Shown: positions 24,029-35,265 of the stretch, piece by piece
How positions within the stretch are numbered: the first letter of the stretch is position 1
Layout of the letters: every line of letters starts with the position of its first letter
Source of the DNA: Filosporella fistucella
Lineage: Eukaryota > Ascomycota > Leotiomycetes > Helotiales
Assembly (NCBI GenBank): GCA_030077755.1
Contig: JAQJZZ010000008.1
Location: forward strand, 434,001 to 498,000
Length of the DNA stretch: 64,000 bases
Direction of reading: 5' to 3'
Translations under genes and position numbers: made by a program
Notes under the pieces: model-generated
Seen by the model: only the letters and a program-made list of their open reading frames with translations
The model's database searches: none
Told to the model about the DNA's origin: nothing

Positions 24029-25029
24029 ATGAATCGAGTTGCGTCAACAAGCCGCACAAAGGGCAATCTCAGCACAAGCCACGAAACACACATCGGGTCA
24101 ACAACCGGCCACGAACGTACCTGTACGCCCAGTGTCTCGTTGTCCATCTACTCAAACTCGATCACTAAGCTATATGCAATATGCAAAGAGATCGAGTGAT
24201 AAAAATTAGGCTAAATAAGGGATAAAAGGCCATGGCCCATGGCAATCAAGAACTAAAGTTCGCTCAGCTCATTCCAGAAAAAAGGAAAATATTAAACAGC
24301 ATGTCAGCGCAACTATATGCAAACATAGGAGCCTCAACTCGGCTGCTATAAATCTTAATGGAATGCATTCTTATCTCGGAACTGAAACGCAAAACAAACG
24401 ATCATCGATACAGACTATGGTTTATAGCCTCCTAGTATCTCGCGCTGCAATCTATTTTCTTAAATCTTTGAACATATACTACTTATTTGGGCTACTTTAA
24501 GCCCTGTTACAGCAGTTCGTTCTCACTCCTTTGCAAGATTATCTCTCTGCCAAGTAGCTCTATATACCTTTGCTGACTTTGTGATAAACATTATATAGAT
24601 GAGCGACTTCCTGTTTACTATTTGCTGATTCTAGCATCACAGTCCTTGCCTAATAAAAACCTACCTATAAAGAAATCTGTACATATTTCATGTTAATCGT
24701 CTCCATCCACCTTATGCATTGAAAGTTGCCTCGTGGTATCAAAGGAGTAGTACGAATCTTTTGGTGGTTACAGTGGGTTAAATTTTCATTTCCGAGGACA
24801 AATTTATTGCATGTCGAATGATTGGCAGTCACCCTTCAAGCTGCTAGAACATGCTTCCTAACACTAAGTCCCCCTGTCATCACCTACCACATCAAGGGTT
24901 CTGAGTTTTGTGATTTCTACTTAAGATCAACAATTATTTGTTGGATTAGACTGGCTTAGCTCTTTCTCAGCAATAGGTTCAGCACTTTTATCAAAGGGCA
25001 CTCATAATAGAAGCAAAAGGAAATTTGCT
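24029..25029. other. Gene-free region
   Basis: 1 kb without a recognisable gene, moderately AT-rich. Confidence 0.35.
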
Positions 25030-25956
25030 TCCTTGTTCACTTCTTTCTTGGCCACAATCGCATATATTCCAACACCAAAGGGTGCTGCAATGACGGAGGT
25101 TAGAGCCCAAATAATACCTTTAACTTCTAACTTTGGGGGAAAAAACTATCTGGGTCTGCGCTTGTACCTTGAGGAGCTTATCTGACTTCACTTACGCGAT
25201 CTCCTCCGACTGCACAAGTATAGCCTATAACAACCAATTCCCGAGCCAGACCACTGCAGCTACAAAGGAGAGTTTCATAGTCAAGAGCTGCTCTTTCTTA
25301 ATTATGACCACGAAAATATCTGGGAGAAAAGTACCTTCTTCCACATGCGTAGTATCGCTACGGCGTCTGCTCCTGTACCGCCCACCTCTGTACCATATTA
25401 ATATCTTCGCCAGTATGATGAAGAAGCCGAAGTATTTGGAAAACACCCAGAGTGTGGTAGCCGCTGATTTCATCCCGTCTGTGCCATAGGACGAGGAAGT
25501 GGAGAGCATGGTAAACATTCCGATGAACTGTAGTACCCATTTTTCCATTATCTGCTGGTACCCAGCCTATCCGTGGGCGGGCAAAATAAAACAGCATGAG
25601 TTGGCCGATACTGAATCCATGACTTTATTTTGGAGTCCTCTTGACGATGGCGGCATCTAGTGCGTTGGCAATAGTATGCAGTGACACAGGTACGATCCAG
25701 AGGTAGAAGATAGATGTCGGGACAGGCAGTCCTAGATGTCGGACCCCCCGGCGTTTTTCTCCGGTCTACCAAAGATACCACAAGATAGCTTGAACATGAC
25801 AGCTCGGTGTTCCAGTACCACACTAAAGATACTGATAATGATGTTGACGAGAGCGAAGGTGTCGAGGATCTTGCTGTTGGAGGGACAGCGGGAGAAATCT
25901 CCGTCGTTGGGTGCGACAGACCAAACATTGGGATTTATGTCTGTGAGTGAACACAT
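25030..25956 (-). pseudogene. Relic of a multi-span fungal integral membrane protein
   Basis: Fragments in several frames on the minus strand lie in the order of one polytopic protein family of unknown function. They are: MCSLTDINPNVWSVAPNDGDF with helix TFALVNIIISIFSVVLEH (25956-25760); a shifted frame with IFYLWIVPVSLHTIANALDA (about 25730-25650); an in-frame TAA at about 25619-25621, then SHGFSIGQLMLFYFARPRIGW; a further shift to MEKWVLQFIGMFTM and KYFGFFIILAKILIW; and finally PPKLEVKGIIWALTSV near 25120-25070, a usual C-terminal block. At least two frameshifts and one stop break it. Family recognition is from memory of leotiomycete proteins, without a named domain. Confidence 0.55.
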
Positions 25957-26004
25957 GCCGGCCGATTCTAGCTCCTCCCACCATTCTATCTAATTAAACA
26001 TGAT

Positions 26005-26260
26005 TTATTGCGAACAAGCTTCAGCAATTCGATCATGCATATTATCGTCAAAGAGGTTCTGCGAAAGGTTTTGGTGAGGCTGAGCCGAATGTGATGGAAT
26101 TCCTTGTGGGATTGAGATTTGAGTATACACTCGGGCGATAAGCAGGGAGTAGGTTAGGCCGAGCATATCGAATACTGTATGGCTGCCTTGGAATGTCCCC
26201 AGCAGTGATGTTGTACCGTGACTGGAGAGCAGTAGGAACAAAAGAGCCTGTACAATTTGT
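26005..26260 (-). pseudogene. Possible membrane-protein fragment
   Basis: A 78-codon ORF upstream of the preceding relic encodes one likely membrane segment (FDMLGLTYSLLIARVY) and then a polar tail ending at a stop at 26005. It does not splice obviously to either neighbour. It may be part of the same decayed gene or chance. Confidence 0.25.
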
Positions 26261-27379
26261 TTTGGGGACTGCTTTCTTGGATAATAATAATTGACTGTGT
26301 GAGAGGGGGATTAATGTACCTACTCAGGTATTTACATAATTTTCATCGAGCCCTAAAAGTTTGCTGCTAATCGCAGATCTCAATAGCTTCCCCAAGACCC
26401 ACCTGGTAGGGACCATGCACGTGATACTCGCTTGTACTTTGTAGACCCCTATTTGTAACAAGGAGGAACAGGACAACCAATAAAGCTCAGAGTTACGATT
26501 CGTTGTTCGATGAACTGATGGTGTCCCACATTGGAAGATAGACCTCAATAGAACGGTCAAATTTCCCGACATAGGTTCTTGTTGAGCGGTTCTTTGGCAG
26601 GTGGAACAGGGAAAGTAAAATACATGCTGGGCAAGTATCAAACTAGTAGGCTAGCAAACCTCCACTGTCGTCGTCTCTCTGTATTTCGCGAAGTTGCCCG
26701 AGATCAACTGTAAATTACCCTACCTACAGCATACACTGTCAGTGAGATAATCTTGTCTTCTCCAGTATGACGAGAGGTTTGGATCCTCAGACCGCTGTTC
26801 TGTTACCTTACCATAGTGGTGCTGGTCTTTTATACTCCTCTGCATACCCGCTAGCCTCGTTGCTACTTGCGCAGCGCGCAATCTCGACGACACATTCTAT
26901 TTGACGCATTTGACACCCTCTCATGGCATGGCGATGCTCTCCGCTGACTGGTGGTGCCGGAGCTGCATTCAAAATCTCAGCGAAGACAGCTGCTGCACAG
27001 GTAGGTTCAACCATCGAGCCTTAGTCGTTTCAGAAGAAATTTGTGTATAGCGAATACAAGACTCCTTTTATTGATCGTACCCTGTTCGTCGTGGTTGCAG
27101 TATGTATGTCGATCTGGTATTCTGGGCGGGGATATTGACACAAACAGTTGAGAATGGTGTGTTATTACAGCAGAAGTTGAGATTCAAAGATGCCCCGCAG
27201 TGGATTTGCGGAACGAAGAGAGGTCTGCCTAAAAGTATAAGTTCTTGTGAAGTGTCTTCTGTTAGGGGAAGGTTTACCTGGTTGACGTCGAGATTTGACA
27301 CATTCATGTGCAATCAGTATAAGTATGGTACTTTGGCTTCAAATTTAGTATGTTTATAATGACACTTGAGGGCATCATT
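26261..27379. other. Gene-poor region with short ORFs
   Basis: 1.1 kb. A minus-strand ORF at 27014-26808 (MVEPTCAAAVFAEILN..) and one at 27313-27068 have no recognised motif. No intact gene is supportable. Confidence 0.3.
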
Positions 27380-27990
27380 ATAAAGAAAACCTCGAAGGGG
27401 TCGCATCTCCTCCACAAGGCCAGAATGGGTGAATGCCCATACCTTTAAACAATTCAGCCCGAGCCAGGCGTAACCCAGTCTCTCTTCAACGACCGTTCCT
27501 ACATACCATAATAGTGATACGCTTAGTACACCAAAAATGAAATATGCTTCTACTAGACTTGTAAAATTTAGACTGTGTGGAGGAAATCGACTGAGAGGAA
27601 TCTCTCCAACCAGTGGTAAAAACTTACCAACGAGAACGATTAATTTGCTTTCCAGGACTATAGGGAAAATATTTTGAAAGTTTCCTCAAAATCACAGCCC
27701 GATCCCCTGTTGTGGTGGCAAATACCCCAATCGAGCCAAATCCAGGGGCAGCAGCATCTGCTCCGCTTAAGCGCAATGCGGTGCATACTACGTATAAAAA
27801 CCCTGGAAAGGCACCCTGGCAGTCAGTCCGATGGCCCCACCATCACGTAGCTTCCAAAATCGCAACTTTTCAAGATTTCAAAATCTCAAATTCTATGTCG
27901 AGGGATATGACGATCGGCGATCTATCAAAATCTGTGAGAGCGGCAGCCAGGATTAGGGAGGGCTTAGTCAGTATGTGCACCACTTGATGG
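27380..27990 (-). pseudogene. Second membrane-protein-like relic
   Basis: Minus-strand open stretches include about 60 codons (27639-27460) with FTSLVEAYFIFGVLSVSLLW and ERLGYAWLGL, a helix-plus-amphipathic pattern ending at a GTATGG donor-like site. Upstream on the same strand is a segment with YVVCTALRLSGADAAAPGFG (about 27795-27735). In-frame stops separate the blocks. The blocks look conserved but I cannot name the family. Confidence 0.3.
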
Positions 27991-28102
27991 CCATGGTACA
28001 ACATCCCACTATCTCGTTACTTGGTGAAGACAGGAATCCTTTTTGAACCATGTTTTCTCTACAACTTTATTTCAATTACCCACCTCGTAAAGAAGAATTA
28101 CC

Positions 28103-29807
28103 ATGTATCCACGACCTCCCCGCACCGAAACTTTGAACTACCGACCTGGCGGCTTTCATCCCGTACATTTAGACGATGCTTTTAAATCAGGCCGGTATAT
28201 TATTGTCCATAAACTTGGGCATGGAGGATTTGCCACTGTATGGTTAGCCCGCGATACGATTAGAGAGCGGTATGTTGCTCTCAAGATCCTGGCGGCCAGA
28301 TTGTCACGTGACTGTCCCGAGGTTGAGATATTGAGGAGATTGCGAGGAGGCAAGGAACAGGAAGGAAAATCTTTTGTAATGAGCATGCTAGATCATTTTT
28401 GGATCGAAGGACCGAATGGGAGTCACCTGTGTGTTGTGAGTCAAGTCGGTGGACCGAGTCTCAAACAGTTCAATGAGTGTCCAGGACAGAGGACTGGAAG
28501 CAGGAGGTTGAGAGGAGAGGTTGCGAGAAAAGTCGCGTGGCAGGCGACAGAAGGATTGGCATATATTCATTCGATGGGGACAGTGCATGGAGGTATGTTT
28601 GAAGTGGATTGAGCTGGATATTGGCTGATGGGTCGAAGATTTCACCGCCGCCAATATTTTGCTGCAGCTAGCAAATATCAACGAATGGACCGTGAAAGAA
28701 ATCCATGAAAGACTTGGGGAGCCTCAAACTCAGCCGTTGTTACCACCAAAAGATGAGCATTCACTGGGATCTGGACCTAGATATACTGTCAATGCCATTA
28801 GCATGAAACTCGTGAACCCGAGGTGGTTGTTAGACAAAATCATGATCATAGATTTTGGCATTGCGTTCATCGAAGACGAGCCTTCCATAGATATTGGAAC
28901 ACCGAAGAATTATTGCGCGCCGGAATTCAATTTCAAAGGCAATCGAACCGCCAAATCTGACATTTGGGCACTAGGCTGTACCATTTTCGAGATCCGGACT
29001 GGCTCATGTTTGTTCCAGTTCAGGGGTATCCCAACCAGGGATGAGATGCTCATTGCCACAGTAAAGGTTTTGGGCACTCTTCCAGATCTCTGGTGGAACG
29101 ATTGGGAGGAGGGTCGTACATGGTATGCTGTCGAATCGCAGCCAGGCGGGCAACTTGCTGAAATATTGCATGGTACGCTTCGTGCCCAGATCATGGAAAT
29201 AGGTATATTCGATGGAGACTCGAATCGTGGGCAGCATGAAACGCATCATGATATGGGATTCGGGAAGGACAACGTGAGTGACAGCTCCAAGAAAAAGTTA
29301 TCCACTTCGCCGTCTCATAAGCATTCAAGTACGACGAACAGGCTTTTGGCGCTTGTCGAGGAGTTGACGACGAGTGAGGCGTCAGAAGTGATGGCAATGA
29401 TAAACAAACAGCCCGAATCTGGGTCGTCGCAAGAAAAGTCAAGTGAAGGCTCATCGGGTAAGGCACAGAATTCCGGTTCAGGATCTGGTTCGTCAGGTGC
29501 AAAGAGTGGTGGAAAGAGCATGTCTTCAGAAGGCATATCAATAGATGCTCAACAGGATCCAGAGAAATGTGCGGGCCCCCAAGGAATGGGTGGACACCAA
29601 GTTGCCAAAACAGTGGTTGTGTCTGACTTTCTCGAGGTAGCTGGTACCATAATCACACACATCGAAGCAGATGGTCTGGAAAATTTATTGAGGAAAGCTT
29701 TAGCAATGATGCCTGCTCAGCGACTATCAGCTTCAAGTTTGGCAAAACATCACTGGTTTTCGGATTCCTACAAGCTGGAAATTGGTATGCCTGCCGTTGC
29801 AGAATAG
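28103..29807 (+). CDS. SRPK-like serine/threonine protein kinase
   Basis: 552-residue kinase of the SR-protein-kinase type found in many copies in filamentous fungi. Exon 1 is 28103-28592 and exon 2 28639-29807; the 46-nt intron (GTATGT..TCGAAG) falls inside the catalytic loop and restores HGDFTAANILL. Features: RPGGFHPVHLDDAF lead-in (15-28), glycine loop LGHGGFATVW (38-47), VALK lysine at 61, PEVEILRRL helix glutamate, catalytic Asp164 with Asn168, IDFGIAF (DFG at 235-237), APEFNF and DIWALGCTIFEI. HGDF replaces the usual HTDL of SRPKs but keeps the catalytic Asp. A Ser/Gly/Lys-rich insert (about 370-480) separates the body from the last C-lobe helices, which end in MMPAQRLSASSLAKHHWF. The acceptor is AAG, a less common choice. 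Confidence 0.85.
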
Positions 29808-30653
29808 AACTCGAGAGTTCAAGCGGCTCCCTTGAGTACAGATTGGCTGAAATCTGCATTTCTTACATAACATTAGCAGATCTCATATTCTAATACGGCG
29901 TTAAGAAAGCAGAAGCCTAAGATGTGCAATCAATTGAGACGTGCCGTATAGAGAAACGGCAGAGCTCCGTCTTAAGCAAACTTTGGGTAACGAAACGACG
30001 TAGAAACCAGAATGAATTATGTTAAAAAGCGAGGCGAGGATACAGTGTAACGACAGTGGAATAGAAAGGTGTTCTCCCATGCAAAACAAGTGTACACAAC
30101 GAGACGAGTCAATGTAGACCTTGTGACGTATGAGATCCATTTAGACCCTTTTAAGCTCGAGTGTTGTCTTGTTGCCCACCAGCGGTGATGTTGATGCAAG
30201 ATATCTGATGTGTCATCTGAGGATGGGGGCGTCGAGACGAAGTTGAGAGTCGTGTCGATAAATCCGAGTCACATGATAATGCTCACGTGTTGGTGTAAAT
30301 GTTTTCCGTCGCCTGACCCAATGTCGTTGCAACGACAAACACATCTCAAGCCATCTCAGATTATCGAGATACGCCTGGTCCCTTCGCTAGACCATTAAAA
30401 TCTATTTGTTTTCCTCATTGAGATTCCATTGACCTTCAATATCACGAGTATTGACTTCGTAGTGTTGACACTCGACGATCGCGGGCCAAATTGACCTTTG
30501 TCCAATTGAGCTCGGCTTGGCTCGAGACACAGCTCCATCGAAGCTCTCAGACCTCACTCAACGCATCAATTGTGTGCGAACTTATCTGAACTCTTAAAGT
30601 CCTCCGGCGCATTTCACAAAGACGAAGCGCGACCCCCCAAATCCCTCTCCAAT
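29808..30653. other. Gene-free tandem intergenic region
   Basis: 846 bp between the kinase stop and the PHD gene start. No clear motif; the last 150 bp presumably hold the PHD gene 5' UTR, with an open frame but no ATG before 30654. Confidence 0.4.
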
Positions 30654-32129
30654 ATGGCATCAGATCCCCCAAAATCTCCAGCTGCGTCTGGCAGCAAGGA
30701 CACTACTATGAGCGATTCTCCTCCGAAATATGTCCCCCAGTTCTCTGCTGCCACTGAGATGATCCTCAAGCGCATTAATTCTGGAGCTACCACCTCCCTC
30801 TCATCGATGGGTATTACTGGAACTCCACCTGGGTATGAGGACATGCGTCGCAGTGTCTTGCAGAATATGAAGACCACAATGAACATGGAAATACCAACTA
30901 CTCCTATTGGCAACAATCGAGGTAGAACAGCACGAGCCGCAGGCAGCGCCAACGCGTCTAGGACATCTGCAACACCAACAGGCACGGGTAGTGGAAAGGG
31001 CAAAGCAGCTGCCAAACCCAAAGGACGAGCTGGCACAAAGAGAAAACGAGTCAAGGATGAAAGCGAGAGCACAGAGGGGAGTGAGAGTGACATGTCTAAG
31101 CTTGGAGGAGACGATGATTCTGATTCAGAAGAGGAGAGCGTTGAGGTTATGCCAAAAATTACACAATCAGGACGACAGGTTGTTAAACCCACTCAGTTTG
31201 TTCCCGCTGCTTATGAGAACCCAGCGAAGAGAAGGGCTCCGTCAAAGAAATCCCAAGAACATGCCCTCTGCAAGCGATGTGGAAGAGGACACAGCCCCCA
31301 AAACAACATGATTGTATTCTGCGACGGTTGCAATCTACCATGGCACCAAATGTGTCACGACCCCATAATTGGCGAAGATGTGCTGAAGGATGAGGAATCA
31401 CAATGGTTTTGTGCCGAATGTAGCCTGAAGAGGGGAATCAAGCCTCGAGAGGAATCGCCCAAGGGAATGAGCTGGGAAGGACGAAGTGCAGAAGAGGTAA
31501 ATCAATTCATGGCCGAACTATTTTCGAACGAGTCTGATACAGTCTAGAAAAGAGCATATTTGACTTCCCTTCCTCATCAACAACTCGTCTCTCTCCTGAT
31601 GCAATCGACGGTCCTCTATCCTAGTCTACCCATCTTCCCTCCCACAAATACGTTCCAACCTACAATCCCCAAAGCTCCTCTACCTAGTCCCGCGCCTGTT
31701 TCCTCATATCAAAAACCCCTGAATGTGTATCCTCAACAACCGTTTCCACCTTCAGCAGCAGCTGGTCTCTTCGCCCGGGCTGAAGCAAATCCAAATGCTA
31801 CCATGAATTTCATCCGCAAGATCACACCAGCCGCAGGTTCTCCGACTCCTACTACAGCTCCGCCTCCCGTAGTAGCTCAACCTACATTCACACATGCGGC
31901 ATCAGCTCCTCCGACTTTAGCAGCCCAAACCAATTCTGACAGCCGTGAAAGCACACCTCCTAGTCCACCTTATCCAAAACCCGGCAATGGTCTCATGGCA
32001 AGACTCGGTCCAGATGAGGAAGATCTAGAGTGGCTTGTCGATAATTCCGATTTCGATGCTTTCAGTCATGTGGTCTACGACGAACATGGAGAAAAGGCTG
32101 AGGAGAATGGCGTTCCTGTTGGGGCATAA
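30654..32129 (+). CDS. PHD-finger protein
   Basis: Nuclear protein of 474 residues, probably a histone-tail reader. Exon 1 is 30654-31496 and exon 2 31548-32129. The 51-nt intron (GTAAAT..CTGATAC..TCTAG) removes an in-frame TAG and joins RSAEE to KRAYLTSLPHQQLVSLLM. A single C4HC3 PHD finger lies at residues 206-256 (CKRC, FCDGC, WHQMCH, WFCAEC). Before it are a basic nuclear-signal region KRKRVK (129-134) and an acidic Ser/Asp/Glu tract (135-165). The C-terminal 190 residues are Pro/Ala/Ser-rich, ending in an acidic DEEDLEWLVDNSDFDAF motif. The start at 30654 is the first ATG of the frame. A 192-codon antisense ORF is a shadow. Confidence 0.88.
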
Positions 32130-32772
32130 TGGGGCCCATGTTGTGATGAGAATGGAGCGGGAAAGCCATTTAATGTATGATTGTGGGCATTACGGCGTAC
32201 AATATCCTGGCGTTTGGCATTTAGCTTGACCTCATATGTGGCAAGATCACCTTATGAGCGTCGCGCAGCATTAATTTTGTATTTATTTCAGAGTCGGGTG
32301 GTTAGACCTGGACTCAGATTACGATACGTTGACTGTAGATGTACGTTGGTATTGCCTCCATTGATGTGAATGCGTTTGTTGGTGAACGATTCTTGAATTG
32401 TTGTATGCTTAAATAGAACGCCAACAGCTTCAAATTTTGAGTGGTTAATATGTCTCAAGTGGATGTTGGCCGTATCGTTGATCAGCGCCAGCGCCGGCTT
32501 TTTGACTGTTCATATTCAGTCTTAAGGACCTGGTGTTAATAATGAAGACCACATACACTCCCAGAAATCCAGAAGAGTGGTTGTGTGCAAAGTAGTTGAT
32601 GTAGTCTGCCATGATCCTATACTCAAGTGACTCCCGTCTCAACCGTCGATCAAGCCTAGTATTCCGCAATCACAGTCTTTGGACGAACCAGAAAAGCTCA
32701 CCACCCGGTTAGAACAAATCAAGGAAAGAGTTACCATATACAATCTATTGTCTATCCTGTCTCCATTTACTT
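32130..32772. other. Gene-free convergent region
   Basis: 643 bp between converging stop codons. No coding signal recognised. Confidence 0.35.
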
Positions 32773-34322
32773 CTACCTAACAGCACCTTCCCCCTTTAAC
32801 CTCCCAATCTCCTCTTCTCCAAATCCCAATTCCCTCAAAACCTCATCAGTATGCTGTCCCAACATCGGCGGCACAGTTCTAATCCCCGGCTGACTCTCAC
32901 TATACTTCACTGGCGTATTAACCATCTTTATCGTCCCACAAAACTCATGTTCCATCTCTTTTACCATTCCCCTTGCTCGCACATGTTCATGATTCAATGT
33001 ATCTTGTACATCATTCACTGCTGCGTATGGGAGACCTGAGCCCTCGAAAATGAACAGCCATTCTTTGGTGCTTTTTGTGAGGGTGATTGCTTCGATTAGG
33101 GAATCCAGTTCAACACGGTTAGAGACTCGGGAGGTGTTTATAGAGAATTTAGGGGAGGTTTTCCAATCTGGTTGGCCAAGACCGTCACAGAGGAGACCGA
33201 AGAGTCGGTCGTTGCCTCCTCCGAAGAGTATGTCGCCATCGAGAGTTTTGTATGAGCGGTAGGGTACGATGGAAGCTGGTTTATGTGAGTACATTTAAAT
33301 GTAGTTCGTTTGGAACGAGGAAGGCCATACGATGAGCAGTCCCCCATCTCCCTTGATCCCTCTCCCCACTGATGAGGCAACTGCTTGCAATATTCGCCAG
33401 TGTCGCCACTTGACAATCACTTAATGCCACATCAATATGCTGTCCTCTCCCAGTTTTCCCTCTCGCAATTATTGCAGCCATAATACTGTTACTCGTATAT
33501 AATCCCGTCGTCAAATCGGTGACCGCAACTCCAACTTTCACTGGCGGGCCATCTCTTGACCCTGTGATGTGCATTAATCCCATTTCTGCTTCGACCATAA
33601 CATCGTATCCAGCACGACTTGAATATGGTCCCGTTTGTCCATATCCTGTTATAGAAGCGTATATAAGGCGAGGATTGATTTTGTGCAAGGTCTCGTAATC
33701 CATTTCATACCTTTTGAGCGTGCCCGGAAGATAATTCTCTACCAGAATATCACTTTCTGCTACCAGCTTATGTAGGACTTCTACGCCGGATTTGTGTTGG
33801 AAGGAGAGTCCAAGAGATTTCTTGTTGCGGTTGACCTATACGTTGTGAGACTTGGAGTTTAGACAGATGAAGGGAGAAATACAGCAAAGAAATATGCACT
33901 CTCTCCCGGTCCCTCCTTGCCAGAGCCCTCTGTATACTTCGCATATGGAGGCCCCCATGCTCTTGTATCATCACCGCGTGTAGGATGCTCGACTTTTATG
34001 ACTTCTGCGCTGGATGTCGTGAGTTTGTGGTATAGGAAGAGTGGGGTATGATTTTACCCCAAATCGCCAAGAATTTGTGTGCAATATGGCTGAAATATCG
34101 TCAGCAGAGTTTCCTCCGTTCTAAAGTCTGAAGATATACCCCTGCCAATACTCTCGTCATATCTAGGATCTTATATCCCTTCAATGGCAGTGTCATGTCG
34201 TTGTCTGCAGCCTCGGCGAAGTTCCGACGCTGAAGCTTGCAAAACGCCGAGCGTAAGCCATTGGGATGTGCGAGTGCTCGAGAAGCTCGTATGAAACTGC
34301 AGGATGGTAATAAAGAAGCCAT
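32773..34322 (-). CDS. CaiB/BaiF class III CoA-transferase, probably mitochondrial
   Basis: Acyl-CoA transferase of the SUGCT/formyl-CoA-transferase type, 449 residues in five exons: 34322-34140, 34089-34058, 34009-33883, 33835-33331 and 33275-32773. All junctions keep phase, and the 32-nt second exon encodes PYCTQILGDLG. The N-terminus MASLLPSCSFIRASRAL with RRNF looks like a mitochondrial presequence. Family blocks run in order: LDMTRVLAG, VIKVEHPTRGDDTR, NRNKKSLGL, ESDILVENYLPG, ITGYGQTGPYSSRAGYDVM, TDLTTGLY, GRGQHIDVALSD and FGGGNDRLFGLL. Mammalian SUGCT moves CoA between succinyl or HMG-CoA and glutarate; the fungal substrate is not known. It is divergent from the 35.3 kb gene. Confidence 0.9.
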
Positions 34323-35265
34323 TTTTGGATATCGACTCCGTTTTGGTGTTGTGGGAGCTCCGAGATATTGTGGTGAATGTCCCCCCACTTCTCCAGATAT
34401 TCGGGACAGCCTCGGCAATCGTCGGTCTTTGTTTTCTCGTCGCGTCTTGCCACAATCCAAACCTTTCAACATCATCAACAACAGCGACAAAGACGATCGA
34501 TCAGGCACACCCAATCTGCCATGCAAATTCTCGCCTGGTACTTGGGATGTATTTAACAGATGGAATACACTCATGCTCACTGTTTTACAACTCTGTCAGA
34601 TGGCGGATTCAGCATCTCAATCCAGGGAATGTTTCTTCGAAGCATTCAAGCGCCTCGTAGAAAAGATGAAAGCGTGTAAGTTTCGAGTATGAGGATTGAA
34701 AGTCGAGCGAATCGCTTTTCGTAATGGAAGCTCCGGAGTTGGGCGACCACTATCAAGTCCGGACTTCACTGGATTATTCACGATGCAATAACTGAACATA
34801 AGCGTGCTCTTGTCGCCTTTCATTGAATTCCTCAAGTTACTGTGTTAAAGTTCTGTCCCATCGTTCAGATGTTGCCTCGGTTGAAAATTCGTTTTGCCAG
34901 TATAATCTTTGTTGTCCTCCACTGCCATCACTGTTTCCTTTTCATGTTGAGTTCGCACACATGTCTCGTCGTCGAGTCAAATGCAAATTCAGTTGCGATG
35001 AATCCCATTTTTGATCAAGTGAAAGGTCTCATGAATAGCTGGCTGTGCAGCATGCGATTGCCATGAATCAAGTACGTTATTGCAACGACTCCTCCCGTTC
35101 TTCGGCTCACGCCTCTGCGCGTATATAAGCAGCCATTTGGTCTGCTGCTTAAGCCATGTATATCTCCTCAACTGTTCTTGACACCACTTGAACTGATCCT
35201 TGAACTGACCCGTCCGTACCAAATCAAATCCAACATCAACCTCATAGCAATACCAGCCATCAAAT
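34323..35265. promoter_or_regulatory. Divergent intergenic region
   Basis: 943 bp between opposing starts. A plus-strand ORF of 151 codons (34237-34692) overlaps the CoA-transferase start antisense and lacks any motif. A good TATA box for the plus-strand gene is listed separately. Confidence 0.4.
35122..35129 (+). promoter_or_regulatory. TATA box of the 35.3 kb gene
   Basis: TATATAAG lies 137 bp upstream of the ATG at 35266, in a locally GC-richer context, a plausible core promoter position with a 5' UTR of roughly 100 nt. Confidence 0.45.

Noticed and set aside
27712..27987. 91-codon plus-strand ORF
   Set aside because: The opposite strand gives the more protein-like membrane pattern; neither is intact.
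30614..31192. 192-codon minus-strand ORF
   Set aside because: Antisense shadow of the PHD gene, Leu/Ser-rich, no motif.
31545..31562. Apparent stop between two in-frame ORFs in the PHD gene (nonsense or readthrough)
   Set aside because: A 51-nt GT-AG intron removes the TAG and joins conserved sequence in phase.
34237..34692. 151-codon plus-strand ORF
   Set aside because: Overlaps exon 1 of the CoA-transferase antisense.
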